NCBI GenBank assembly: GCA_025602915.1
Contig: JAHLJZ010000036.1
Span: 62,001-126,000, forward strand
Direction: 5' to 3'
DNA length: 64,000 nucleotides
From: Paraphysoderma sedebokerense
Lineage: Eukaryota; Blastocladiomycota; Physodermatomycetes; Physodermatales; Physodermataceae
Below, piece by piece: positions 1-12,625 of the stretch. The first letter of the stretch is position 1. Every line of letters starts with the position of its first letter. A program made the translations under genes and the position numbers. A model generated the notes under the pieces. It had not been told where the DNA came from. It ran no database searches and was given only the letters and a program-made list of their open reading frames with translations.

Positions 1-34
1 TTAACCACCCATTTGCGAATATTTTCTGAAACAG

Positions 35-557
35 GTTATTTATTACAATGATTTGCGTCATGTTTGCCTTCGCCATCCAGCAAGTTGCGTCTAGTGTTAC
101 CTTTGTTGTCATGTACACGTCAAACCGATACCTCCTAGAGAAGTCAAGTATGTTCGGACCTATCCGATCTCGCCGGACATATATGAATTATCGGCTGTCG
201 TCGTAACTTATGTCGTTTTTCACAGTTGTTGATCAATTTTCATCTTCGCGTAATTATTTCCAACCAATCGAATCAGGACTAGTCAGTCAAGAATTGAACT
301 CTGTAGCTCAGAATACATGGATCCATGCGCTCTTAGGGTTGAACATTTTCCTGTTATTCTTTCTGATAGTCAAGCTACTCTTTCTGGGTTATTTAATTCT
401 ATACCACATTGAAATTTGTATGTTCCAAGCTACCGTTTACCGTATCGTGCGCACTCCAGCAATCGCGACTGACTGTTTTCGTTCAAATCTTTTGTATATC
501 ACTAAAAGCAATAAAAGGTTTGACGACATTAGAGTACTCGAGGAAACTCAAAATTGA
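35..557 (+). CDS. Multi-pass membrane protein, C-terminal end (partial)
   Basis: The window opens inside an intron that ends at cag 32-34. Exon 35-147 is joined to exon 226-557 by a 78-nt intron (GTATGT...ACAG) with reading frame preserved, giving about 147 residues and a TGA stop. Two strongly hydrophobic stretches are visible, one in the first exon (around MICVMFAFAIQQVASS) and one in the second (around LNIFLLFFLIVKLLF), followed by a hydrophilic tail of about 60 residues that is probably cytosolic. I do not recognise a family; a seven-helix receptor or transporter tail would both fit. The 5' part lies outside the window, so function cannot be judged. The call rests on the frame-preserving splice and the membrane-like composition. 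Confidence 0.5.
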
Positions 558-1093
558 ACTATCTGGAAGTCAGAGTGACAAGACGAGCAAAAGTATATCA
601 AAATTATGTTTCGAGTCTTTTAGAGCTTTCAGTAGATTTGAGTGGAAACGGGTATGTCATATCGATACAAATACCCCTCATTAGATAGTTTATAACTTTA
701 TTGAATAAATCTCTATACCATTCACATCTTCACCGACGATTCGATCTCGAATTGACTGACATGACGCCTACAGAACAAACGAAATAAAGTCAACTTGAAA
801 GACGAAAACATATCGATAGAACCTTAAGAATGAATAGTAATTGATTTTTTGATATAGGTTATTCTATACATTATAGTTTCAACAATGACATATGTACAGT
901 TACGCCTATGACATTTAGAAATAGGAATTAATATACTTAAGTGCTAATATGAGGATTAAAAAATAGCTCACATTGAAGAATTTGAATATATATGATTTCT
1001 CGAGATGGATGGAACGACAATACAATTTGCGGTGAACTCGAATTCCATTCCTCCACGGGCCAAACTGATTCAGTCATCTTCCACCGCTGATAA
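558..1093. other. Intergenic region
   Basis: AT-rich spacer of 536 nt. It holds an AATAAA-like signal near 703 that could end the upstream gene, then the promoter side of the WD40 gene. I see no further coding exon, RNA gene or repeat. Confidence 0.5.
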
Positions 1094-2852
1094 ATGACGG
1101 CCTCACCGTCTACACCGTCGACAAATCCTCCTCCGCCCCCGTCCCCTCTCTATATTCTTCGGTACCACACATCTGCGGTCTCTCATGTCTATTTTCCGAC
1201 CCCGCAGCTCCTCATCTCCTCCGACTCGGACGGATTGATCGCGGTTTGGTGGGTACCAAGTCGAAGAGTTCTCGTGAGTTGGCAAGCTCATGCTAAAGGA
1301 AAAGGAGTGGTGACTGTTGAAGCCGTTTGTTTGAAGAAAAATGGTATGGTAATAGTGAGGTTGGTTTTCTCCGACTTTTTTCTGTAGTCTTCAAGATTCT
1401 AGCGGGCTTTCGAGTTTTAAAGAAAAACAAGAAGTTGACAGTAACCTTTATTCTTGCGGTGCTTCGGCGATATATCTGAAAATCTCTGTGCATGCATATT
1501 TGCAGTCATGGCCGAGACGATTTTATAAGATTGTGGGACTTTAATCTACCATTAGCGGACATCAAGTTCGATTCTGCCTCTAATCTCGCAACCATCAAAC
1601 CTCCACACTGCTTCTACGAAATACCGGTGAACGCTTTGAACTTTTGTAAATTTAGTATCCTTAAATTATCTTCTGAAAATGATGGCGGTACCGAGGGTAC
1701 GAAGGATTTCAAGACAGTCGACTTCATGGTTGCTGTGCCCGCGATGATGAAGGACGATTCGGTTTGTTTGTTACCTGTTGGTCTTTGCGGCTTCAGAAGG
1801 AACTCTGTGTCTGATCAAGATCTGTTGGTTTATTTTTCCTTATAATATGACACATAAGGTGGATTTGCATTATATTCGATTCGACTCCCCGATAGGTTCC
1901 GTCGACCTTAATGCTGAAAGTAAATCGAAAGTAACAATTCACAAGTTTTTAGCTCGATCAGGCTTTAGTCCAAATGGTAATAGCGGCCTCGTGATGGCAC
2001 TTAAACTGTTTGCCTCGCCGTCTGAGCATGATTTGGCTGCAGGAAAGACTCAAGATGTGGGGAATGAGCAAGAAATTGGATCTAAAGATACTCGGAATGT
2101 GATGATGTTGATAGGATACGAGATTGGTAGTGTCGCAATGTGGAGATTTGAAATCGAAGGAGTCAAGAATTTAAAAGGCAATCGAGATTCTGGGGTCCAA
2201 ATTGAAGCAAGGGATTTTCAATGTTGCTGGACTCGGGAAAAGATCCATAAAGAAACCGGTTCGTTCCTTTTTAAATTTGTATCACTTTTAGGTGAGCTTT
2301 CATCTACTTTGTAAATTGACGATCATTCGATAGTTTTATGTTTGGATATCAACCCTTCACTACGATACGGCATATCTGGATCAGCGAGTAACAATTTACA
2401 ATATTTTAAACTCAATCCGTCTGTATCGGAAACGATGGACGAGGGAAGCGGAAAGAAGCAGTTAGTAACAAAGGAGGTCGTTCTGAAATCTAATGGAATC
2501 GCAGATGTTAAGATTAGAGGAGATGATAAAATTTTGGCTACAGTAGGGTGGGATGGAAAGTAAGTTATGAGATCCCTTTTTACATATTTTAGCGTTAACA
2601 AACGGCTGATTTTACCTGTTCGCCATTTGACTCGAAATGATTAATGATTTACCGATTTGACATTATAGCATTCGAATATTTTCGCGAAAGTCTTTGAAGC
2701 TGTTAGCGGTATTACAGTATCATAAGGAAGGGTTGCAATGTTGTGCGTTTTCACCGTCGGTGTATGATATGAGAGATGAAGACGAAGACCTCAGGAACGT
2801 GTTGGCGGTGGGAGGGAAGGACGGCAAGATTAGTCTATGGAAGATCTATTGA
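1094..2852 (+). CDS. ASA1: ASTRA-associated WD40 protein (Asa1/GNB1L-like)
   Basis: Beta-propeller protein. The yeast family member is a subunit of the ASTRA complex, which with Tel2-Tti1-Tti2 supports assembly of PIKK kinases such as TOR. Five exons assemble in frame: 1094-1359, 1506-1761, 1859-2258, 2334-2559 and 2669-2852, giving 443 residues, within the family's usual size. Visible blades include ILRYHTSAVSHVYFPTP with SSDSDGLIAVWWV, NGMVIVSHGRDDFIRLWDF across the first intron, VLCLDINPSLRYGISGSASN, GWDGNIRIFSRKSLKLL, and a final GGKDGKISLWKIY. The N-terminus is Ser/Pro-rich. Splice weak points: the first donor is GTTGGT and the second acceptor is AAG, so the boundary at 1761/1859 could differ or hide a micro-exon. 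The GRDxxxRLW motif plus the last-blade pattern favour Asa1 over a generic WD40 protein. Confidence 0.8.
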
Positions 2853-3201
2853 GTGTGCTGGTATTTATTTGAAACATTGTATTGAGTGTACATCGTATTT
2901 GATTCTTTACTGTAGATATAATAGTAATCATGTTCGGTTGTTGGCGGTTTCATACCCAGAAAAGGAGGAAGCAGAGTTCAATGATGATCCATGTCCTCTA
3001 TGATAGACTGATAGACGGATGATAAGAATTGAAGACATACAGAAATACAATTTATATAGAAATTATAATGATAGTATAAGTTTCAATATTGACACCGGTA
3101 TCTAATTTGACGTCCGCGGCCTCGACCAACTGGACTTCTTCATCTTTATCGTTTCGACCCTGGGCCTTTTTGTACTCTCACATCCGTGTATATTCAGCAA
3201 A
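2853..3201. other. Intergenic region ASA1-TOP3
   Basis: 349-nt spacer between two genes on the same strand. It should hold the ASA1 3' end and the TOP3 promoter. I see no RNA gene or repeat. Confidence 0.5.
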
Positions 3202-6200
3202 ATGAAGATACTCTGCGTCGCAGAGAAACCGTCCCTTGCAAAAACTATATCCAATCTTCTATCTTGTGGATCAGCCCGATCGGTACATTTCTCTTCCTCC
3301 TTTCGAGTTCCCGATTCTTAACCGACCCTTCTAACCATGCTCATGCCCTTGTGTTTCGTGAACCGAATTTGTAGAGAAACGGTCGAAACAAGTACTGCAA
3401 AAACTATGATTTTATATATAAATTAAACGGCCAAGAATACAATGTCACCATGACTTCGTTATTGGGACATTTAATGTGTTCTAACTTTGCGGACGGCTAC
3501 AACAAAAATTGGAACGCTCATGATCCTGAAGTACTTTTTGATGCGCCGATTACCAAGTTTGTGAATCCTGTAAGTTATAATTTATCTTTTCCGTCTGGTG
3601 ATATTCTTGCTTCCTGTTACTGTATTGTTGGTTCAGAATATGGTTAACAAATTCGGTTTTGGTAAAATGATCGCGAAGTCTTGGTTACTGATACAATTCA
3701 ATCGCTTTTGCATCTTATTTTCTTGAATTGATATTATTATGTGTAATTCTGTGTATTAAACGAACATTTTACAATATCGCCAAATCTCTTTCACCCCGAC
3801 AACTCATTCCACGTTTCGATCCACGCCTGTACATTTGATCTTTCAAACTGACCGTAGAAAATGCAAGATATCAAACAAAACCTTCAAAATGAAGTGCGAA
3901 GTGCCTCCATGTTGGTTATTTGGACAGATTGTGATAGAGAAGGTGAAAATATAGGTTCAGAAGTCGTGCAAGTCTGTACACAAGTGAACCGAAATGTTCG
4001 AGTGTTGAGAGCTAGGTTCAGTGTTATTCAAGCCAGGTTCGTCAAGCTTTGCTACTTCACCGTATTCTTTCGCTTTGTTGGATATAAGAGATATGAAAAT
4101 ATTTATTTTTGTGGATTGTATAGGGAGATACAAAGGGCGATGAATAATTTAGCGCAATTGGATACACGGCAAAGTGACGCTGTAGATGCAAGGATAGAGT
4201 TGGATTTACGAATTGGGGCCGCATTTACACGATTTCAAACCTTAAAGCTGGGTAAACGATATGCAGACCTAAAAGACAAAATTATTAGTTATGGTTTGTT
4301 CACTTGCCCTCAGTTGAGAACCGAGTTCCCCTAAAGGTCTCACCACCTTGGCACCTGAATTTCTGAAAACCAGGGTCTTGTCAATTCCCCACTCTCGGAT
4401 TTGTAGTGGATCAATATCTCAAAGTAGAGAACTTTGTCGCAGAAGATTTCTGGAAGATTGAAGTAACTGTTAATCGCGAAGGGAAAACGTGCCAGTTTAG
4501 CTGGAATAGGGGTAGACTATTCGACCAGCATTTTTGTCTGGTGCTGTACGAGAGATGTGTAGAGGAACCGATGGCCAAAGTGAAAGACGTGAAAACGAAG
4601 AACACCAGCAAATGGTAAGTCTCGCGGTGCTATGTAATTCACTGCTGGTGTAAAGCGAAGGTATTGAGCAAATTCTTTGTTAGGCGGCCACTTCCTCTTA
4701 CTACAGTCGAGTTACAGAAAATTGGATCGAGAAGTTTGCGGATCTCATCAGACATGATCATGACTGTTTGTATTCTCGGCCATCCTCTTACACCGACAGT
4801 ATTATATATTGAATATTCACGCCTCTCCCCATACCGTAAATTCTTCAATTGCAGATTGCCGAGAAGTTGTACAATTCTGGTTTAATAAGTTATCCTCGTA
4901 CAGAAACAGACCAATTTGAGGACAATTTTGAGCTGCGACCGCTTATTCAAAAACAAATTGATGATCCGCAATGGGGGCAATACGCTCAAGGGTTATTGTC
5001 TATTGCATGCGATAGAACAGCCTTATACTAGCATGTAACTTATCACCTCCAATTTTCTCACCTATATGTTAGTCTGCTCAACGGGTCTTTTCGAAAACCA
5101 CGAAAGGGGAAGAATAACGATAAAGCGCATCCTCCAATTCACCCCACGAATAAAGCGACGCATTTATCTGGGAACGAAAGAAAAGTATATGAACTTGTCA
5201 CTCGACGATTTTTGGCTGCTTGTTCTGATGACGCCAGGGGTTTTGAAACAAGTGTAGAAATAGAAATTGCCGGTGAGGAGTTTGGCACTAAAGGTCTGTT
5301 TTCTTAGTATTCCTTTTATATTACTGTTTATATAGGTCTTCAGTGAGCGTTCTCTAAATCTGTACTTTCATATCCTGATTACGGTTCTCGATTAGGTCTA
5401 ATTGTCACTGAACGAAATTACCTCGAAGTCTATCCGTACGAACGTTGGAATGCCAACGAGATTCCACAATTTCATGTGAACGAAGAGTTTCTCCCTGACT
5501 CTTGTGAAATGATTCAAGGAAGAACAAGTCCACCTAGCCTACTAAGTGAAGCAGATTTAATTGGACTAATGGATAAAAGTGGAATCGGTAATATAATTTA
5601 TCTGATTTCAGCATATACCGGATTTGTGATCTGTCGATTAAGATTAACATCTGATATGATTCAACAGGAACTGACGCTACTATACATGAACATATCAAAA
5701 AGATAATAGAACGACAATATGTATTTAAAGAGAATAATTTCTTTACGCCCAGCAATTTAGGGATTGCATTGGTAGAGGGTTACGACGCGATTGGATTGGA
5801 TGTTTCCCTGGCCAAACCATTTTTGAGGGCCGAGGTTTGTAAAACGCTCCTTCTCATCGTCTGGTGCACATTGCTTCGACTTGCTTCTCACACACTGATG
5901 AATTGATTGCCCGCCTTCATTCAAAAGATGGAATCCGATATGCGACTAATATGTGATGGTCAGCGCACACGGGAACAAGTGGTGGAGCAGAGTAAAAATA
6001 AGTATAGAGAAGTCTTTAGGAAGTCTTCAGCAGAAGTGATCAAATTGGAAGAAGCATTGACCAAATATTTTGGGTACGGACCCCAAGATTTGGTGGATGA
6101 GGTTTGTTACGGTGCTATTCTCTTGTTAATTGTGTTATATTTCCTTTATTCCTTGGGAATTCTATCTTCGACACTCGATATTGCGGTTGTGATATATGGA

Positions 6201-7767
6201 TACTGAATAAATATTTAGCCTCGGCGGCCGCGAAACCCTGGTAACGACGGTGGTAATGCCAATTTTCATAATCACGATGGTCGTAACGACGGTGACGACG
6301 ACGACTTTGGTGGCCATCGAGGCAATGGCGGAGGTGTCAGTGCATATCAGAGAAATCAATCTCAGAACTATCGGGATGATAACAACAATATACGAGGACA
6401 TAACAATTACGGCAGTAGGAATCAGAATCTACGGAGGGATAATTCAGAGAATAATCTAATGGATGATGGGATGGACAATGGTTATTTCAGTCAAGTAGGG
6501 TTCCTCCGTTTACATCCACATCATATCAATTTTTCTTTACAATCTTTAACTTATAACAATGCAGTTCGGTGGCTCGAATACAAATAATAGCAGTAACAAC
6601 TTCGCCGACAATGTAAGTTCCTTTTGGTACTCCGATGTGTTCGTGTACTCGCTAAATGTTGATGTCTTTGTCGGATGATTGTAGAGCTTGATTCAAAATT
6701 ATCGAAATGTTAGCAGCACTACTAATGAATCAAATGATAATGTTCCAAGATGCCAATGTGGATTAGAAGCGGTTAAGCGAACAACCCGTAAAGGTGAGTT
6801 CACGTCAGTCTCACGGATCAAGTTCTCTTCGTCTTTAATTCAGCTCCTCAATTTGTTTTATCGGTCGTTCCTTGTGCGTTATTTCTATTAGGAGAAAACA
6901 AAGACCGCTCGTTTTATTGCTGCCCTAAATTTTCAAATCAAGCGCGATGTAAATACTTTCAGTGGGAGGATGAAATGAGCGCAGTTCCTGCAGGGTCCAA
7001 TACGGCCAATAGTGGGGGACGGTTTAATGACCGATCAAACAATTCGTTTGTGAACCGAGATGATACCCATGGTGGTGGGAGTGCAAGTGGAGTATGCTTT
7101 ATCTGTCAAGAGGTGAGGACCAAATTTCTTTGGTAAGTTTTATTGGTATTGATTATTGACCGTTGTCACTTGGCCTTTTTCTTCATTACCGGTTTCATTG
7201 AACCAAGCCTGGTCATTTCGCGAATGTTTGCCCGAACAAAAACACTAAAAATCGAAGTGGTTCATTTGGATTCAGTGGACAAACTCGCGATGACAATGAC
7301 GGTTCAAATCGATCTAGTGGTGTTTGCTTTATATGTAATGAGGTACGAACGAGTTTGCACTATATGGTACCCCCATTTTCTGGCCTAAAATTATTCTTTA
7401 AAATAGCCTGGTCATTTTGCCAATGTGTGTCCAAACAAAGGGAACTCCAGTAAGAGTAGGTCTGGCTCATTTGGCGGAATTAACAATGACACTGGTGACA
7501 GTAAGCCGATTGGAGTTTGTTACGTTTGCAATGAGGTCGGCTATCTTTTATCGTACTTTCTTTCGTGATTTATCTCTGTCTAAACCAATGATTTGATTTA
7601 AATAGCCTGGTCATTATGCCACCAGTTGTCCTAACCGAAATAATGGGATCACTTCGGTTTCCTCTCGAGGGCGTGGGCGAGGTAGGGGTAGAGGTAGAGG
7701 ACGGTCGGCAGGAACTGGGGCAAAAAGAGGTCGACGGGGAAAGAAAACTGAACCAGAATTTGACTGA
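3202..7767 (+). CDS. TOP3: DNA topoisomerase III (type IA) with GRF finger and three zinc knuckles
   Basis: Type IA topoisomerase that passes single strands and, with a RecQ helicase and Rmi1, dissolves double Holliday junctions in the nucleus. At least a dozen exons join in frame. Landmarks in order: Toprim start MKILCVAEKPSLAKTIS (3202), VTMTSLLGHLM, acidic Toprim motif WTDCDREGENIG, DAVDARIELDLRIGAAFTRF, and the catalytic tyrosine in GLISYPRTETDQF (codon 4891-4893). These are followed by AHPPIHPTNKAT, GLIVTERNYLEVYPYERWN and GIGTDATIHEH. After the core comes an Asn/Gly/Asp-rich linker (about 6220-6700), a GRF-type finger (CQCG...CCPKF...CKYFQW, 6750-6970) and three CCHC knuckles of the form CxxCxEPGHxAxxCPN. 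The protein ends in an RGRGRG stretch. Yeast Top3 lacks this tail, while animal TOP3A/B have related ones. Each knuckle is cut by an intron at the same codon boundary. Confidence 0.92.
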
Positions 7768-8080
7768 GACAATTTCATTTCCATATTATTATTGCTAATT
7801 TCAAGTAGTGTATATAGTCATAGAGGTGGATATTGGAGAATTGTAATGTATTTATGGAGAAAGTCATGTTATATCAAAACTGTACGTAATGCCACAATAG
7901 ATCATAGATCATAATATAAGCCGATTAATATGCGAATTTGTTTTCTATCTCTACGACAGTATAAAAGCAAAAGATGGTCTACCAAAGAAGATCGAAGAGA
8001 ACGCAAAGTACTGTCAATCCTCGTGCAAATCTCTGATAAATTCACCAACTACCCTTTAGCACGCTTTCTTTGGAACTTGC
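7768..8080. other. Intergenic region TOP3-permease
   Basis: Spacer with a possible TATA-like box (tataaaag near 7980) about 100 nt before the presumed permease start. No other structure seen. Confidence 0.4.
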
Positions 8081-10863
8081 ATGTTTGAAATCTGTCATCT
8101 ACCACCTGATATGTTGTGTGTGGCTCCCAAGCGGTAAAATTTGCCATCGATTATGGTCGTCATTCCAAGATAAACTGAGTCGAGACTCCGAATGAATTGC
8201 GTTTGCTCCGTTCTAGATCAGGTGTCGTTCATCTTCCGTGCCGTCGCTCGAGAATGATAAATTGACTCAGACTATACCTTATGCTGATCTGACGAATGCA
8301 GCTGTGAGCAGATCCCAGGTTCTGAGGTTGCGTGCGTCAAATCATCGTCGTCTCTTTCCTTCTCTGGAGTTTCAGAGCCCAGATTGGTATTCCTTCGTCA
8401 GATTTGTAAAGCGGTGTGCAACGGTCCAGTCCATTCTCGTCGTTCGGCGGAAATCCTTGAAATGTACACCCAAAGTCCTTCGAAAAGTATCATTGACTAT
8501 CATTCTGAATTCTACAACAGGTAGCACTACTGCATTCTGACAAATATGCCGCCAATAGGTCAGAAACTTCGACATACTCCCATCGCCGTTTCCGCTCAAG
8601 GCACTCCGAATCATGTCTCGTCCGGTGAATCGCAAGAAAACCGGAGTCAGACTAGTATGTCATCATTTTCGCCAAATGTTCGAGAAAAACTACATTGCAA
8701 TTGATTTGATGTCGTTCTTTTTTAAGGTGCGGTTGAACAGAGACAGTCCGACGCTGCAAATTTTCGTCAACTACAGTCAGACTTTTTCAATAGACGCAAA
8801 TTGGAACCACCATTTGCCAAGTTTGTGTTACAGTATTGTCTTACGTTTCTGACCTTTTTCTTGATTATTGATCCTTGTGATGTAGTCGCCTTCATCTTCT
8901 GGGGATCACCACTGGAGTTGGGATTAGTGGTATGTTATGCGTCTTATAACTATCTGTCAAAGACATAGATTTTAAGGAGTAACATATTTGTCTCTTGATA
9001 TATAGGCGGATTTTATTTATGGAGTGTAAGTATCATGCCTTCTCAATTTGAAGTAGCATTCCTCGTCTCATCATCATCTCGTTTTTGAAGTTTGGGCTGC
9101 AAGATGGCTTCGGAACGTTTGTGATTTCAACTATACTTGCAACCATACTATATTGGGTTTCGGCTCTATGTATTGCAGAATTATCAAGCGCTTTTCCCTT
9201 CTCTGGTGGACCAAGTAAGTGGATTTTTGTCTAAATTGTAAGAGTCATATTTCTCTTGACATCGACGATTTCTTGTTTCCAGCTGTTCACTCCAGCTCCG
9301 CGTTCGGCCCATTTGTTGGGGCATTAACCGGATATGTTTACGCTATCACATTTATTAGTGTATCAGCGGTAAATTTTGTTGCTCTCGGCGATTACACAGC
9401 AGCACTGTTCCAGACAACTAGCAGTGCAGCACAACCTCTCTACTGGCTCGTCTTTTGCGTATATGTGTATTTCGTAACACGCAAAACACATATTTTATTC
9501 AAAACTACGACTTTTCTTTGCTGCACGGCCGTATTTATGATCCTTATCTATACAACTATTGCTTTTGTCTATGTTGGCGAGTCGAATGTCTCAGAGAATT
9601 ATGATATTTTGGATGGTTTTGGCGAAACTGTGAGTTTATCTGGTGTTGCACGTACAATTCCGTACGCGATGTGGTGGTACCGTAAGTTATTTGTTTTGCA
9701 CTGTGTCTTCACTGTAAACGTCTGCACAGTCTGTAACTGATAGTTGGCTGCAAATATGACCTAGTGGGTTTGGAGGCGCTTCCAGTAGCTTCCGAACATG
9801 TATGTATTCCAAATTAATGGTTTGAAGGATACATATTCTAACAGCCATCAATCTCGTTCAAATAGGCGAACAGTTTCATTTCTGATGCTCCACAATCCAT
9901 CATTGGCAGTGTTGGAATATTGAACATTTGCGCCTTCGTGCTTCTTTTCTTATGCCCCGCAATTTCTCCGGGGGTTATAGGTTTAATGTCAAGCGATCAC
10001 CCAATAGTGATCTCACTCGGTACTGTTTTTGAGATAGACAAAACCCAAGGTTACAGGTTCCTCCTATTCTTTGTCATGCTTCCAGCTTTACTCGCATCTC
10101 TTGCTGCTGCATTCTACATGTAAGTCATTAAGTAGTCACGAACGACTTGCCTAGTTCAACTTCGCTAACTCAAAGCTTTCATAGTTCTTACATGCATATC
10201 TATTTCCTTTCCCGTACTGGGAATATTTCAGAAAAATTATCTCTAACCAATTCAAATGGAAGCCCTTCTCGTGCTATAGGCCTTACCGGTGTCTTGGCGT
10301 ACGGTTTGGCTCTTTGCGTTCATGCATATAATTCAGAGAGAACCGGAGTTAGTATTAAGGCCGGAGACATTTTACTCCGTATAGCATGTTTTTTCCCAGC
10401 AATTACCTATCTCCTAGAATTTTGCGCTTACATTAAGATTAAGATTTCCTTGCCAACTCTACCTCGTCCCTTCAAATCACCTATTGGTATTTTCGGGGCA
10501 ATTCTAGGCATAGCCGTCGTGCTGGTTGAAATTATCGGCGGTCTCGCCACGGATACATGGCTTCATGTTGGTCTTTGGGGATGTTCTATTGCTTTTGTCC
10601 TCATCTTCCGTATCTACTTTAAACGAGTATCGGTGAATGCTGCCGAGAACTCTGCCGAAAAAATGTTCATCAAGCAACGCTTGGCCGACATGTACATTGA
10701 TAAAGTCACCTCGAATGCCCAAACTTCTGGCGCTGTAAAATCGACGAGAAAATCTTCTATAACTTATAAAAAGACAATTCTGGCACTGACTGGCACGCGG
10801 CCCAAACCTTCATCTGCTAGTGCTTCCGAAAAGCCTAATGATGCATTTGAAAATAAAGTTTAA
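8081..10863 (+). CDS. APC-superfamily amino acid/ethanolamine-type permease
   Basis: Multi-pass transporter of the amino acid-polyamine-organocation superfamily, expected in the plasma or an organelle membrane. After a poorly conserved hydrophilic N-terminus spread over several short exons (to about 8820), the core begins LGITTGVGISGGFYLWSFGL, split by introns at 8929/9005 and 9025/9090. Next come AELSSAFPFSGGP, SSAFGPFVGALTGYVYAITF and YAMWW...GLEALPVASEHA. The last exon (10184-10863) contains GLTGVLAYGLALCVHAYNSE, further helices and a charged tail. Spacing and the helix 1 glycine motif resemble ethanolamine permeases more than general amino acid permeases, but substrate cannot be read from sequence. 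The start is uncertain: ATG 8081 with a donor at 8128 and acceptor at 8221 keeps frame; ATG 8111 is also possible. Confidence 0.75.
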
Positions 10864-11107
10864 CTGGTAGTTTGAGCGCGGATGGTGGTGAATCCATTGT
10901 TAAATTCGTCTCAAGATGATGTGTTGTTATTATTTATTATTATCTCTAAGTCATAAATACATGTGCTGTGTATCCTTTAATTACATTACGAATATTCAAT
11001 CATGGCGCCGTTGTCATAGCAACCCGCCTCCACACAACCAAACAACTTCTCTTTCGCGACACCTATTGTGATTTAACGTGTGATTGAATATGTAATACAT
11101 TATTAAC

Positions 11108-12187
11108 ATGTTTATACTATCCACACTTCGTGATAATGTTCGGGTGGCACCTGCAGATTTTCGGAAGACAAAAGCAGACGCATTGAGGGACGAAATCAAT
11201 AAGAAATACGCAAATAAAGTAGGCCACGATCATGCTCTCTAATGACAATTCAGTATTTCGTTTACGTCTCGCAATAACATTCTAATTACGCTTTATGTTC
11301 ATATGATCGTAATATCTCAAAGGCTGTTCAAGACGTTGGGTTATGTATCTGTCTATTTGATATCCTTGAAGCGGACGAAGGATTTGTCCAACATGGCGAT
11401 GGTTGCAGCTATTATAAAGGTAGCATTCGAAAATCACTGGTTTCAAATACAAAATCGCACAACTGACAAAAGCATTTGGATATACTCAGTTAAGTTCAGG
11501 CTAATTGTGTTACGACCATTCGAAGGTGAAGTCATAGAAGGAACTGTGAGTAATTGTACGGAGAAAAGTATTCGAGGTGTGTTTCATCTTTCGCATATCT
11601 TTGATTACTTGATGAGTTATTGACAATGGTGTTATTTGATCTCATAGTTTCGCTTGGATTTTTTGATGATATTCAGGTACCTCCAAGTGAAATGAAGGAC
11701 AATTGTGAATTGTAAGAATCTGCTTTTATTTATTTATGGTTGATCCTGCCGGTTATTCACAGGCTGATGATTTGATGAATTAACTTTTTTCTTGAACTCT
11801 CAGTGATCCTCAAGAGCAAGCATATGTATGGAAAGTCGGTGAAAATAACGCTTATATTGATCCTGGTGAAGAAATTCGAGTAAGAGTTGTGTCCAACAAG
11901 TTTGTTGATGTTTCCCCTGGCCGAACAGCTGTCAATGGTGGAGCAGGAAGCATTGCCGCTGGTAACTCGACAAATAGTAGTGGAGAAGGGGGAAATAAGC
12001 TTGCACCGTTTACTGTTGTGGTAAGTTAAAGATTCTCACCTGAAGAGTCGGACCTCAGCTTAAGGTCAGCGAGGCCGAGCGAGATGTTTTGCTTACATTA
12101 CTTTTATTATCTACTTTGCTTATCGTCCACCTTAAATAGGCTGGTATACCCGGACCTGGTCTTGGATTATCAGAGTGGTGGAAGTGA
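11108..12187 (+). CDS. RPC25: RNA polymerase III subunit RPC25 (Rpc8/POLR3H)
   Basis: Stalk subunit of RNA polymerase III, the Rpb7 counterpart, needed for initiation on tRNA and 5S genes. Exons 11108-11218, 11323-11419, 11490-11579 and three further ones join in frame, with the last ending at TGA 12187. The N-terminal SHS2 half shows MFILSTLRDNVRVAPADF, DEINKKYANK|AVQDVGLCICLFDI and a GDGCSYYK turn. The OB-fold half shows VKFRLIVLRPFEGEVIEGTV, VSLGFFDDIQVPPSEM, WKVGENNAYIDPGEEIRVRV and the terminal GIPGPGLGLSEWW. Overall length is close to the usual 205-215 residues, with a small Ser/Gly insertion before the last strand. Every block matches the order in the human and yeast subunits. The short first exon ends in GTAGGC. 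Confidence 0.88.
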
Positions 12188-12625
12188 CTATTCGCTTATG
12201 AAATTCTACTTGTACAGATACTTATAATATTAATAATCATAGATTTCATTAATTGTAATGATTAAAACTGAAATGCTGAACATTGAGGTTGCGCATTTGG
12301 TCAAGCAGATATGGCGAGTTAGAAGATATTGATTCTTGTAGGCCATAGCCAGAGTACACTGCGGGTTGATGTTGATTCGACTTTGGGCAGTGAGCTAATA
12401 TAGTATGACACTGCAGTGAATTCCTCAATACTGAACTTGGAATTCTGATAAATTTACGACTAATCGTATGTTGATTTTGTTGAGTCAGTCGTACTGTGTA
12501 TTGTATGGATGTATAATCCTCAAAGTGATCGACACAAAGCAGACATCCTGTTGAACGCGAAATTTACTCAATTTACATTGCGTTCTCATAAACAGGAACA
12601 TATATGCATCTCGCATCATAGTACA
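12188..12625. other. Intergenic region RPC25-IFT56
   Basis: 438-nt AT-rich spacer between same-strand genes. Short open frames here have no recognisable content. It must hold the RPC25 3' end and the IFT56 promoter; no clear TATA box or repeat seen. Confidence 0.4.

Noticed and set aside
6162-6401. Minus-strand open frame opposite the TOP3 linker
   Set aside because: Shadow of the Asn/Gly/Asp-rich repeat region of TOP3; composition mirrors it and no start context or family was seen.
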